Source: Pegoplata infirma | Taxonomy: Eukaryota > Arthropoda > Insecta > Diptera > Anthomyiidae | Length of the DNA: 64,000 nucleotides | Assembly: GCA_963921195.1 (NCBI GenBank) | Contig: OY992539.1 | Coordinates: 208,882,035-208,946,034, forward strand | Reading direction: 5' to 3' | Shown: positions 1 through 11,171 of the stretch, in pieces | Layout of the letters: each line of letters begins with the position of its first letter | Numbering within the stretch: the first letter of the stretch is position 1 | Position numbers and translations under genes: made by a program | The notes under the pieces: generated by a model | Databases searched by the model: none | What the model was told of the DNA's origin: nothing | The model's input: only the letters and a program-made list of their open reading frames with translations

Positions 1-512
1 TTGTTTGTTTTTGAACTTGTAAGTTTTTTTTTTATAAATCGAAAACTTTTGTTTTATATCTTTATTAATATTACGAGTTTTTCACACGACCGGCTTGGAG
101 CAAAGTCTTTGTATTACTAAGTTCTGTGTACAAAGTACAATTGATATGCCTTGAGAGAATTTGTATTGTATATACGAATACACTCAAGCAAAAAAAAGTT
201 TGTAAAAATAATAAAATGTAGGGTTAAGTTGACTTTAAAGTGGCTGCTAAAGCTTAACCTCGTCACACATAGACTCTGACGTCCGTTACGACACCAATTT
301 GCAAAAAAAACTTTCTTTAAAAAGTAAATTTGGAAAAAAAAATTGTTAAGAAACTTTATTAAAAACAAATTGTTAAAAAAAAATAATTGACAAAAATATG
401 TTAACTTTACGAACAAGAGTTATCTAATATAAATTTGTTGTAAGGGATTTTGTAAAACCAAATTTAAAACGAGTTTACTAAATTTACTACAATTCTATTT
501 CTATGAGTGTAC

Positions 513-1022
513 ACTTAGAAAATTATTGCAGTTACTACATGACGGTCATTTGTGTAGTAAGTAGTAGTTGTTGTTTTCAACTACAATTTCAGTTGTTTTT
601 GTATGAAAAATCTCAAACAACTGTTTTTTGTAGTCGTTTTAAAAAATAATTACAAAAAATTACTACATTGTAGTAACAGTTGTTTTATGTGGTTGTTTTT
701 AGTCCATAAAAAAACTTATAATTTTCTAGAAATTTTAAGAAAAACGGGTGTGCAGGAATTATTTCCAAATAAGTTTAACCGTTTTTGACATTTAAAAGTT
801 TTTTTTTGTTAATAAAAAAATGCAGACAATTTGAGTTACAGTAAAAACAACTGTAATTTGAAGTAGTTTTTACAGTTTTTTGTAGTTGTTAATCAATAGT
901 TAAAAACAACTACAATTTTTGGTTGATTTTATCGTAAAATGTAGTGGACGCCTAAACAACAACAAATGTAGTAGTTTTAACTGTATTTTGTAGTGGAATC
1001 TACCGTCATAATTTTTTGAGTG
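513..1022. repeat. TIR-like element, copy 1 (GTAGT/ACTAC-rich)
   Basis: The element begins CACTTAGAAAATTAT and ends with the complement of CACTCAAAAAATTATGACGG, giving imperfect terminal inverted repeats. The interior is full of GTAGT and ACTAC words. A second copy of almost the same length lies in opposite orientation about 10 kb away (10652-11171). No open frame with recognisable protein is present. It is probably a non-autonomous DNA transposon. The target-site duplication is not clear: TA is possible here but the second copy does not support it. Confidence 0.6.
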
Positions 1023-1139
1023 TATGATTGATGATTGTACTAAGCAGACCCTTAAAATAATAATTCATTAAATTGATAGAAAAATCAATAATACTAACAA
1101 AATATAAAAATCTAAGATTTAACTGTTTTTTGGGCTAAC

Positions 1140-1930
1140 TTGGGGGTTAAAGGGGGAAATTGGAGGTTTTTTGAAAATTTTTATATTTTACTAGGGAAGT
1201 ACCAAAAAAAAACCCCCTTAGAGTCGGAATTTCGAAAAAGTACCTTTTCAGAATTTTTCCCGTTGTTGGAACTAACATTGTAATATATTTTTGTAGGACC
1301 TTAATTTCAAAAAATTTAGAAAGTACCAAATTACATTTTTTTACCACTTTTTAGCATTAGGAGTCCGAATTTCCAGAAAGTACTTTAGGAAATCCTTTAC
1401 TAATAGGATTTTTTTTCAGAAAAAATAAAAAGTACCAAGATGCTCGCTTTTTAACCCCTAAGAATCGGTATTTCGAAAAAGTACGTTTTCAGAATTTATT
1501 CCGTTGTTGAAACCACCTTTGCAAATTTTAATATTTTTGTGGGACCTTAATTCCAAAAAATATAAAAAGTACCAAAGTACCATTGTTTACCCCTATTTAC
1601 CCTTAGGAATCCGAATTTCCAGAAATTCCATTTTTTGGGAATGTTTTTCCGTTAGAGGATCCTACATTTCAAATTTCAAATTAATTGGATTTTTTTCAGA
1701 AAAAATAAAAAGTACCAAAGTACTCGCTTTTTCCCCTTTTTCAACCCTTCGTTTTTACCCAACATGTTTTTAATCAACATTTCGAAAAACCCAGCCTTAG
1801 CGGATATGTATTCCGGGAGGTGAGACTACAATCCAAATTTCAAGACTCTAGCTTCAAAGGTTTGGGCTGTGGGATGATGCGTGATTAGTATGTCAGTCAG
1901 TCATCAGTCAGTCACGTAACTACTTTATAT
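1140..1930. repeat. dispersed fly repeat with AAAGTACC direct repeats
   Basis: Three imperfect direct repeats of roughly 150-250 bp share a TTTCGAAAAAGTAC word and an AAAAAGTACCAAA word. The block ends in a TCAGTCAGTCATCAGTCAGT stretch followed by TATATATATAG. No coding frame is convincing. It resembles dispersed non-coding repeats of fly genomes, but I cannot assign a family. Confidence 0.5.
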
Positions 1931-1936
1931 ATATAG

Positions 1937-2092
1937 ATTGAGAAAGCCTACTCCAGCTCGAGGTCACGTTTTTTTACTAATTATTACGATAATATTGTCA
2001 AAGTAACAATATTCAAGAAACTATTTGACAATATCATTGTAATAATTTATAAATAAACGTGACCTCGAGCTGGCGTAATCTTTCCCAATAGA
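1937..2092. repeat. palindromic CTCGAG stem-loop element
   Basis: Two arms of about 65 bp are inverted copies, each carrying AGCTCGAGGTCACGTTT or its complement. The arms run into a shared ATTGAGAAAG / CTTTCCCAAT terminus. Related CTCGAG-centred hairpins occur near 14.35, 15.26, 15.79, 35.92 and 47.06 kb, so this looks like a small fold-back family. Confidence 0.6.
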
Positions 2093-2209
2093 ATTTATAG
2101 GTCGAAAAAAAAATAATATTTATTAATTTAAAAATTAAAACAGAATTTATTTTTATATTTCTTCCAAAGGAACTAGATGAACAAATTATATGGATGGAAA
2201 TGTTTTTAA

Positions 2210-3345
2210 GTGCATATTCAATAGGAAAAATTTTTTTTATAGAAAAAGTCTCAGAATCTATGACATTTTCTATAGGAAAAATGTCTCAAAATCGGAGACT
2301 TTTTCTGTAGGAAAAATGTCTCAGAATTTGAAACTTTTTCTAATGGAAAAATTTTTCAAAATACAAGACTTTTTCTATAGGAAAAATTTCTTACAATCTG
2401 AGAATTTTTCTATAAGTAAAATGTCTGAGAATCTGGGACTTTTTCTGTAGGAAAAATGTCTCAGAATCTGAGACTTTTTCTACAGGAAAAATGTCTCAGA
2501 ATTTGAGTCTTTTTCTATAGGAAATAATTCTCCGAATCTGAAACTATTTCTATAGGAAAAATGTCTTAGGATCTGAGACTTTTTCTATAGAAAAAATGTC
2601 TCTAAATCAGAATTTGAGACTTTTTCTATAGGAAAAATGTCTTAGAATCTGAGACTTTTTCTATAGGAAAAATGTCTCAGAATTTGAGACTTTGATTTTG
2701 AGACTTTTTCTCAGACTTTGAGACTCTTTCTATAGGAAAAATGACTCAGAATCTAAGACTTTTTCTATAGGAAAAATGTCTAAGAATTTGAGACTTTGAT
2801 TTTGAGACTTTTTCTCAGAATTTGAGACTCTTTTTATAGGAAAAATGTTTCAGAATCTGAGACTTTCTCTATAGGAAACAAATTTTAGAATCTGAGACTT
2901 TTTCTATAGGAAAAATGTTTCAGAATCTCAGACATTTTCTATAGGAAAAATGTCTTAAAATCTGAGACTTTTTCTACAGGAAAAATGTCTCAGAATCTGA
3001 GACTTTTTCTATAAGAAAAATGTCCCAGAATCTGAGACTTTTTCTATTGGAAAAATGTCTCAGAATCTGAGACTTTTTCTATAGGAAAAATGTCTCAGAA
3101 TCTGAGACTTTTTCTATAGGAAAAATATCTCAGAATCTGAGACTTTTTCTATAGGAAAAATGTCTCAGAATCTGAGACTTTTTCTATAGGAAAAATGTCT
3201 CAGAATCTGAGACTTTTTCTGTAGGAAAAATGTCTCAGAATCTGATACTTTTTCTATAGGAAAAATGTCTCAGAATCTGAGACTTTTTCTATAGGAAAAA
3301 TGTCTCAGAATCTGAGACTTTTTCTATAGGAAAAACATTTCCTAT
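2210..3345. repeat. minisatellite array A (35-bp unit, dual palindrome)
   Basis: About 30 copies of a 35-bp unit. One half is GTCTCAGAATCTGAGAC, a perfect palindrome around one central base. The other half is the T5-CTATAGG-A5 spacer. The distal copies (2950-3330) are nearly identical and the proximal ones are degenerate and variable in length. A decayed tail with CTCAGATTTT words continues to about 3540. Chance open frames across the repeats are not genes. Confidence 0.92.
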
Positions 3346-3540
3346 AGAAACATTTTTCCTATTAAAAAAGCATAGGAAATTCTGAGACATATTTCATATA
3401 AAAAAATACTCAGATTTTGAACAATATTTTCCATAAGAATTTTTCGTGAAGAAAATTCTTACATTTTTGCCATAGATTTTTTTTTAGATTTTAACTATAG
3501 AAAAATTCTCAGATTTTTCCTACAAAAAAAATCTGGATGG

Positions 3541-3965
3541 CGATTTTAAAATTTGCAAAAAAAAAGTTTTTTCATACTTTCAAAAAATTTAAAAAAAAAT
3601 CCTAAAATTTATTTTCCTTGTCCCTTTTGTAGGGCTTGAGACAGTCTTTCAATTAAACTTAATTTTAGCTAAATCCGATAATTTTATTGATTTTATATAT
3701 TTTGTATGACATTAAAAACTTTTTTAAAAAAAGTTAAAATATGACAATAAATGAAAAATAAGCAAAAAAACTGTAAAAAAAGAGACCCGAGTAAAAATTG
3801 TTTCGATCTTATTTGATGTACTTTTATAGATGTCAAATTTTTACAAATGTTGGCCAAATTCGAGACATAATTAGATCTCGATTTTGGCCGTTCCAAATAT
3901 AGTTATATGCACTCGAGTAAAAAAGTTTTGATATAATCATATAGTTTTTAATATAACTATATTAT
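3541..3965. other. AT-rich spacer, no gene seen
   Basis: Homopolymer-rich sequence without a codon-like frame or a recognisable element. Confidence 0.4.
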
Positions 3966-4289
3966 TATCATTTGATCCCAAAAATGGAGGATCCAAAAAT
4001 ATATTATTATATCTTATTAAATCAAATTTGATACCATTATACATAATTAGATCCCAAAAATGGAACGGTAAATTTCATAAAATTTTATATTGAAGATCAT
4101 GTTAGTTCTAATAAGATATAATTATATATTATAATACCTTATTAGATCTAATTTTTTATAATATCAAATTATATAATATTTACTGTTCCATTTTTGGAAT
4201 CTTATTATATCTAATATGTAATATCAAATTTGATCTAATAAGATATAATCATATATTTTTTGATCCTCCATTTTTGGGATCAAATGATA
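3966..4289. repeat. 324-bp near-perfect palindrome (fold-back element)
   Basis: The left end TATCATTTGATCCCAAAAAT is mirrored by ATTTTTGGGATCAAATGATA at the right end. The arms continue inward through ATAAGATATAA-type words and a second CCCAAAAATGGA / TCCATTTTTGG pair. Almost the whole element can fold into one hairpin. It contains no open frame. Confidence 0.75.
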
Positions 4290-4824
4290 TATGGCGCCGT
4301 ATTATTTTTTTTTTAGTCGGGCAATCAGAACGATCATATCTAATCCATTTTTACACGGGGATGCAAAAATTAGCCAAAGCTGTTTAAACACTCTTTGTGG
4401 CCTGCTAATGTAAATGTGCGTCATTTTAACTTTTTTAACTAATTTGATAAACTCTGTGTTATATTACTTTTGTATATTTTAATATTAGTTAATTAATGTT
4501 CCATTGACGAATAAACAAATAATAAAAAAAAGAGACAAAAACGCCAAATAAGCCAATAAATGAAAAATAAGCAAATATTGTCAAAATAAGCAAAAATAGC
4601 TTGAACAAATGAAGCTTTTTGTTTTGTTTTTAAATAATCGGAATTTGCATTTAATTTAAATTTATTTATCTTTTGAAATAAAAAAACACTTGCTTGTTTT
4701 TTTTCGGGTGGACTATTGTTTCGCAACATTTTTTTTCACCAAAATTTTTTTTCTAAAATTTTTTTTTATGCGATTTTTTTTTTTAATTTTTTTTTTTTTT
4801 CAGAAAATTAATTTCTGAACCAAT
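4290..4824. other. AT-rich spacer, no gene seen
   Basis: Low-complexity A/T runs and TTTTTT tracts; no coding or structured signal supported. Confidence 0.35.
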
Positions 4825-5365
4825 TTAAAAAAAACAAGTGAGAGTGTTAAATTCGGCTGTGCCGAATCTTTTATACCCTCCAACACGTAAAAAAAAAACA
4901 GGGGCGTCTTTTTTTTGGGGGGGGGGGGTAAAGTTGGTTGGACACAACCTCCCTGGATCCAACTGCAAGACTATGAACTTCTTTTGACATAACAATGTTT
5001 CGTTTGCTAAGCAAAAGTACAAAAAACCTTTAAAAAATGGCTTTTTTTAGAGTTTTTTTTAGTTCTTAAGAGGGGAACTTTTTTCCCCCTGCACCGATTT
5101 TGCCCATGTTCGAACTTAACCAGCCCAATACCATGAGACATCATCGTGCCAAATTTCAGGAGTCTAGCGCTTTTACTTTGGACTGTATCGTGTCTTCCAC
5201 AGACGGACGGACGGACAGACGGACATCGCTAGAATGTCTTAGAATGGATCACTGATCAATAATATATATAGTTTATGGGGTCCTAGACCGATATTTCGAT
5301 GCGTTACACACGGAATGACAAGGTGAGTATACCCCCATACTGTGGTTGGAGGGTATAAAAAGTGT
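4825..5365. repeat. dispersed fly repeat with GGACGGACGG tract
   Basis: Bounded by TTTTATACCCTCCAAC on the left and GTTGGAGGGTATAAAA on the right, an inverted pair. The interior has the GACGGACGGACGGACAGACG stretch and the CAGGAGTCTAGCGC context common in dispersed non-coding repeats of higher flies. There is also a G-run at 4919-4928. No coding content is recognisable. The superfamily is not assigned. Confidence 0.55.
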
Positions 5366-5400
5366 TTGAACAATTTTTTTTTTAATAAATTTATTTGCAA

Positions 5401-5631
5401 TAATGTTCTCGATTCGGGAGTACTCTTTCACCATTTACCTACTTTAAGAAAATTTGATATCCTTTCGAATTTTAGGATTTTAAAATTTGTTTTTTCTTGT
5501 AATTGTTGAAATTATTAACTAGAACTTTATTTTTAACAAGAAAAAAGTTTAAATTCAAAAAATTCAAAAGAATATAAAATTTTTAAAAATTTGGTGAATG
5601 GTGAAAGAGTACTCCCGAATAGAGCACAATA
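5401..5631. repeat. fold-back element family F, copy 1
   Basis: The termini ATTCGGGAGTACTCTTTCAC and its complement near 5610-5630 form long arms that meet near the centre. Two further copies sit at 36714-36927 and in an intron of the zinc-finger gene (55693-55915). All three are about 215-230 bp, fold back over most of their length, and carry TTCTTGTAA / TTACAAGAA near the centre. Confidence 0.7.
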
Positions 5632-5978
5632 TTTTTTATGTTGTGTACACATTCGTCTCCATTCGGCAAGGCCAAATTTAACTTTTTTCTTGTATTGTTT
5701 TTATAACCCTGGAATAACAATGTAGAATTTGAAAACATATATTTTATTCTGAAACACCATAGCGTATGAGTAATAAATAAACACGGTAATTATTTATTGC
5801 TCATACGTTATGGTGTACGTTATTCTCCTGATTTATGTACGTATATTCATCATACGCACCTATGTACAATATAACTTAAAAATCCTATGTACATACAATA
5901 CAACTTAAATTTTGGAGTACAAATCTTCTTAACTGGCAACACTGCCGTTGATAAAAATTTATTCAGAGAGCAAAACTT

Positions 5979-6112
5979 AAGGCCTATTTATTCACATTTG
6001 AGGTGAAATCTCGTTCGAACGAAAATTAGATTATATGGAGATTTCGTATGATCGAAATCTCGTTCAAACGAGATTTCGCCTCAGGTATGAATTGGGTATT
6101 AGATTAAGAGAG
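5979..6112. repeat. small TIR element (CGTTCGAACG core)
   Basis: A short element with GGCCTATTTATTCACA at one end and the complement of CTAATACCCAATTCATACC at the other. Inside is a pair of ATCTCGTTCGAACGA words. A second copy lies at 18719-18849. No coding capacity. Confidence 0.6.
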
Positions 6113-7479
6113 GATTTCTCAATGCCCAGTTAGCTGCTAACTGTTGATTTAACGAAGTCTTGTCTCAAAATTTGTATAAAAAAAGTTAAATTTAACGGAG
6201 AGTTATTTTATAACGGAGCATTGAGTAAACCAGCCTTATTAGTTAAACTCTTTTAAATCTCTGCTTACAAAAATATACTATGAATTTTATTTTTTTTTTG
6301 TTGTTGTTTAACAATCGCTGCTATTAAACTTAATTAAACTTAAAGAGCTTATTTTCTTTTTATTTCAGTTTACTATTATTTTGATTTTTTTATAAATATT
6401 TTCTCAGAACAAGTGCACTTCTTGTTATTAAATGTAGGGTCCGGCCTATAGTTGGAGGGGAGAGCACAATGTTTTTTTTAAACATTGGTTTTGTTCTATA
6501 ATAAATGCAGTATTTTGTTGTTGTTGCTTATTTGTAAAATATTGTTGTAGTAATTTTCTGTTATTGTCGTACTTTCAAATGCATTTTGTCATTTTAATAT
6601 AGACAATTTTTTTATGACTTTGAACAGTTGTTTGAAAAAGGAAATTTTTGCGTAGTTTTGAAAAGATGTCATCATAGAAAACAAAGTGTGAATAGTGTCG
6701 GTAGGAAATATTAATAGGAATAAAAAAAAAAATAATTTGTTGGATGTTGAAATGTTTATCAAAAATATGCACTAAAAACAAAAATATGCATTAAAAAAAA
6801 AATATATGCAAGTTAATAACAAAATATGCAAAAAATTTACTGGAAAAATTAGCTAAAAATATGCATTAACACTCAAAAATATGCTTTAAAAGCATCAAAT
6901 ATGGAAGTTTATAGCAAAATATGCAAAAAAAAAATGCATTTAAAATCAAAATGTGCAAAAATATGTAATTTTTCCAAATAGTCCAAAACCACATCATTGC
7001 CATATTGATGCACAAAAAAAAATCCAGTTTAACAGTTTTTAACTTAAAAATGTTATTTTTATAACAACTTTGAAATTTTGCTTTGTTTTTAATTTTAATA
7101 GAAAATATTTTTGATATATTTTGAACATTTAAAAATGATTTTTGTTTTGTAATTTTTCCAATTGACCTTATATTAAACACTTTAGCAAGAACATTTATAT
7201 TTTTCATTATCTACTTTTCATTATATTTATTTGATAAAAGAAATCAAATTGTAAGGAAAGGGCGAAGGTCATAGACATTTCCTACTAATTGCTAGTTTTC
7301 GCATGACAACATTCACCCCAACGAGAAACAAACTGACATGAGGATAGACGGGCATATCATATGTAGTCTCAAAACACCAAGTGACAAAAAAAAATCTTAA
7401 CCAAAACTGAGTATGAGAATTTTTAAGCACATTTGTTCCCCTTTAAATTAAATTCAATATTTACAGATATAAAGAAAAT
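6113..7479. other. AT-rich region with AAATATGCA clusters, no gene seen
   Basis: Between about 6765 and 6960 the word AAATATGCA recurs roughly every 20-40 bases. Elsewhere only A/T-rich sequence is seen. Short open frames here consist of F/I/K/N codons and look like chance. Confidence 0.4.
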
Positions 7480-9866
7480 TTACTCCGAATTCAGAGCAAA
7501 AAGAAAAATAACTCCGAATTCACAGTAATTTTTCTATAAAGAAAAATAACTCCGAATTCAGAGCAATTTTTCTATAAAGAAAAATAACTCCGAATTCAGA
7601 GCAATTTTTCTATAAAGAAAAATAACTCCGAATTCAGAGCAATTTTTCCATAAAGAAAAATAACTCCGAATTCAGAGAAATTTTTCTATAAAGAAAAATA
7701 ACTCCGAATTCAGAGCAATTTTTCTATAAAGAAAAATAACTCCGAATTCAGAGCAATTTTTCTATAAAGAAAAATAACTCCGAATTCAGAGCAATTTTTC
7801 TATAAAGAAAAATAACTCCGAATTCAGAGCAATTTTTCTATAAAGAAAAATAACTCCGAATTCAGAGCAATTTTTCTATAAAGAAAAATAACTCCGAATT
7901 CAGAGCAATTTTTCTATAAAGAAAAATAACTCCGAATTCAGAGCAATTTTTCTATAAAGAAAAATAACTCCGAATTCAGAGCAATTTTTCTATAAAGAAA
8001 AATAACTCCGAATTCAGAGCAATTTTTCTATAAAGAAAAATAACTCCGAATTCAGAGCAATTTTTCTATAAAGAAAAATAACTCTGAATTCAGAGCAATT
8101 TTTCTATAAAGAAAAATAACTCTGAATTCAGAGCAATTTTTCTATAAAGAAAAATAACTCCGAATTCAGAGCAATTTTTCTATAAAGAAAAATAACTCCG
8201 AATTCAGAGCAATTTTTCTATAAAGAAAAATAACTCCGAATTCAGAGCAATTTTTCTATAAAGAAAAATAACTCCGAATTCAGAGCAATTTTTCTATAAA
8301 GAAAAATAACTCCGAATTTAGAGCAATTTTTCTATAAAGAAAAATAACTCCGAATTCAGAGCAATTTTTCTATAAAGAAAAATAACTCCGAATTCAAAGC
8401 AATTTTTCTATAAAGAAAAATAACTCCGAATTCAGAGCAATTTTTCTATAAAGAAAAATAACTCCGAATTCAGAGCAATTTTTCTATAAAGAAAAATAAC
8501 TCCGAATTCAGAGCAATTTTTCTATAAAGAAAAATAACTCCGAATTCAGAGCAATTTTTCTATAAAGAAAAATAACTCCGAATTCAGAGCAATTTTTCTA
8601 TAAAGAAAAATAACTCCGAATTCAGAGCAATTTTTCTATAAAGAAAAATAACTCCGAATTCAGAGCAATTTTTCTATAAAGAAAAATAACTCCGAATTCA
8701 GAGCAATTTTTCTATAAAGAAAAATAACTCCGAATTCAGAGCAATTTTTCTATAAAGAAAAATAACTCCGAATTCAGAGCAATTTTTCTATAAAGAAAAA
8801 TAACTCCGAATTCAGAGCAATTTTTCTATAAAGAAAAATAACTCCGAATTCAGAGCAATTTTTCTATAAAGAAAAATAACTCCGAATTCAGAGCAATTTT
8901 TCTATAAAGAAAAATAACTCCGAATTCAGAGCAATTTTTCTATAAAGAAAAATAACTCCGAATTCAGAGCAATTTTTCTATAAAGAAAAATAACTCCGAA
9001 TTCAGAGCAATTTTTCTATAAAGAAAAATAACTCCGAATTCAGAGCAATTTTTCTATAAAGAAAAATAACTCCGAATTCAGAACAATTTTTCTATAAAGA
9101 AAAATAACTCCGAATTCAGAGCAATTTTTCTATAAAGAAAAATAACTCCGAATTCATAGCAATTTTTCTATAAAGAAAAATAACTCCGAATTCAAAGCAA
9201 TTTTTCTATAAAGAAAAATAACTCCGAATTCAGAGCAATTTTTCTATAAAGAAAAATAACTCCGAATGCAGAGCAAATTTTTCTATAAAGAAAAATAACT
9301 CCGAATTCAGAGCAAATTTTTCTATAAAGAAAAATAACTCCGAATTCAGAGCAAATTTTTCTATAAAGAAAAATAACTCCGAATTCAGAGCAAATTTTTC
9401 TATAAAGAAAAATAACTCCGAATTCAGAGCAAATTTTTCTATAAAGAAAAATAACGCCGAATTCAGAGCAAATTTTTCTATAAAGAAAAATAACTCCGAA
9501 TTCAGAGCAAATTTTTCTATAAAGAAAAATAACTCCGAATTCAGAGCAATTTTTCTATAAAGAAAAATAACTCCGAATTCAGAGCAATTTTTCTATAAAG
9601 AAAAATAACTCCGAATTCATAGCAATTTTTCTATAAAGAAAAATAACTCCGAATTCATAGCAATTTTTCTATAAAGAAAAATAACTCCGAATTCATAGCA
9701 ATTTTTCTATAAAGAAAAATAACTCCGAATTCAGAGCAATTTTTCTATAAAGAAAAATAACTCCGAATGCAGAGCAATTTTTCTATAAAGAAAAATAAAA
9801 AAAAAATAACTCCGAATTCAGGGTAATTTTTTTATAAAGAAAAATAACTCCGAATTCAGAGCAATT
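7480..9866. repeat. minisatellite array B (38-bp unit, EcoRI site per unit)
   Basis: About 60 copies of a 38-bp unit. One half is AACTCCGAATTCAGAGCAA, an imperfect palindrome centred on GAATTC. The other is T5-CTATAAAG-A5-T. The central part is almost invariant. Variants come in blocks: two adjacent CTCTGAATTC units (8080-8130), a run of seven 39-bp units with one extra A (about 9260-9530), and a cluster of TTCATAGC units (about 9610-9710). A short array-A type fragment (CTCAGAGTCTGAGAC) follows at 9890-9945. Confidence 0.96.
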
Positions 9867-10319
9867 TTTTGGGGTAAGGATTTTGTAGGGTAAATGTCTC
9901 AGAGTCTGAGACTTTTTCTATGTCTCAGAATTTGAGACTTTTACTCTGTTTTGGTTGAGTATTTTTTTTTGTCAGTTGGTGTTTTTAGACATGTGTTGTA
10001 GAAAGACTGTCATTCAAACAAATCGTCGTTGCAAATGTTGACGTCTTTACTATCGTTTTTTTCAAACACACAAGTTTGAAATATTGTTGTGTCAATTAAA
10101 TTGTAAAAAAGTAAACTGCAATTTAAATAGAACAGCCAAAGAAATAAATTTGAACAATTAAAGTCACAAGTTAAAGTTTGTAAAAAAACGAAGGAAAAAG
10201 TTTTAAGAAAATCATGATTTTTATTTTCTAAGAATTTTTTTTTACAAATTCTTATCTGCACAAACCAAAGAGTATACAATAATAAACAGAGACTTTGTAT
10301 CTCTCATGCCTCACCTTAA

Positions 10320-10560
10320 AAGTTGTACAATATTATTGCATTGTTTAGGGTGAATGGCAATAACATTAAGTTTGTAATGCACAATATAATTGCACAATTT
10401 AAAAAATTGTGCAAAAATAATTATAAATGTGGGAGGCGTTTAAAGTGGCCCACAATTGATACATTTATAATATTTTTGCGTTAGTTTTGAAATTGTGCAA
10501 TAATATTGTGCATCAAAAACTGAGTGTTATGCAATGTATTGAAGAGAGTTAATCAAATTT
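10320..10560. repeat. inverted-repeat element rich in TGCACAAT
   Basis: Left words ACAATATTATTGCATTG and TGCACAATATAATTGCAC are mirrored by GCAATAATATTGTGCAT near 10495-10515. The block looks like a small fold-back element. No coding frame. Confidence 0.45.
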
Positions 10561-10651
10561 TTAAATTTTATGGCGCAAACAAAAATATACTAATATTTTA
10601 AGAGTGTGCAAATAATAATGCAAATATTTCGCCACTTTTAAAAAGAAGGAA

Positions 10652-11171
10652 CACTCAAAAAATTATGACGGTAGATTCCACTACAAAAGACAGTTAAAAC
10701 TACTACATTTTCTGTTGTTTAGGCGTCCACTACATTTTACGGTAAAATCAACCAAAAATTGTTGTTGTTTTTAACTATCAATTAACAACTACAAAAAACG
10801 GTAAAAACTACTTCAAATTACAGTTATTTTTACTGTAACTCAAATTGTCTGAATTTTCTTCTAAACTTAAAAAACGGTTAAAATTATTTGGAAATAATTC
10901 CTGCTGCATCTGACACTTCTAACTCGTTCAACACATCCGTTTTTCAAAAAATTTCTAGAAAATTATAAGTTTTTTATAGACTAAAAACAACTACATAAAA
11001 CAACTGTTACTACAATGTAGTAATTTTTTGTATTTATTTTTTAAAACGACTACAAAAAACAGTTGTTTGAGATTTTTCTACCAAAAACAACGGAAGTTGT
11101 AGTTGAAAACAACAACTACTACTTACTACACAAATGAGTAGCATGTAGTAACTACAATAATTTTATAAGTG
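10652..11171. repeat. TIR-like element, copy 2 (inverted relative to copy 1)
   Basis: Starts CACTCAAAAAATTATGACGG and ends near TTTTATAAGTG. It is the reverse complement of the 513-1022 element over its full length, with scattered substitutions. Together the two copies enclose about 9.6 kb as a very large inverted repeat. Confidence 0.62.

Noticed and set aside
117..416. 99-residue minus-strand frame at the left edge
   Set aside because: F/L/N/K-rich chance frame in AT-rich DNA with no motif, signal or neighbour support.
7480..9866. Possible CRISPR-like array
   Set aside because: Units are continuous repeats without unique spacers, and the host is a eukaryote with spliced genes.
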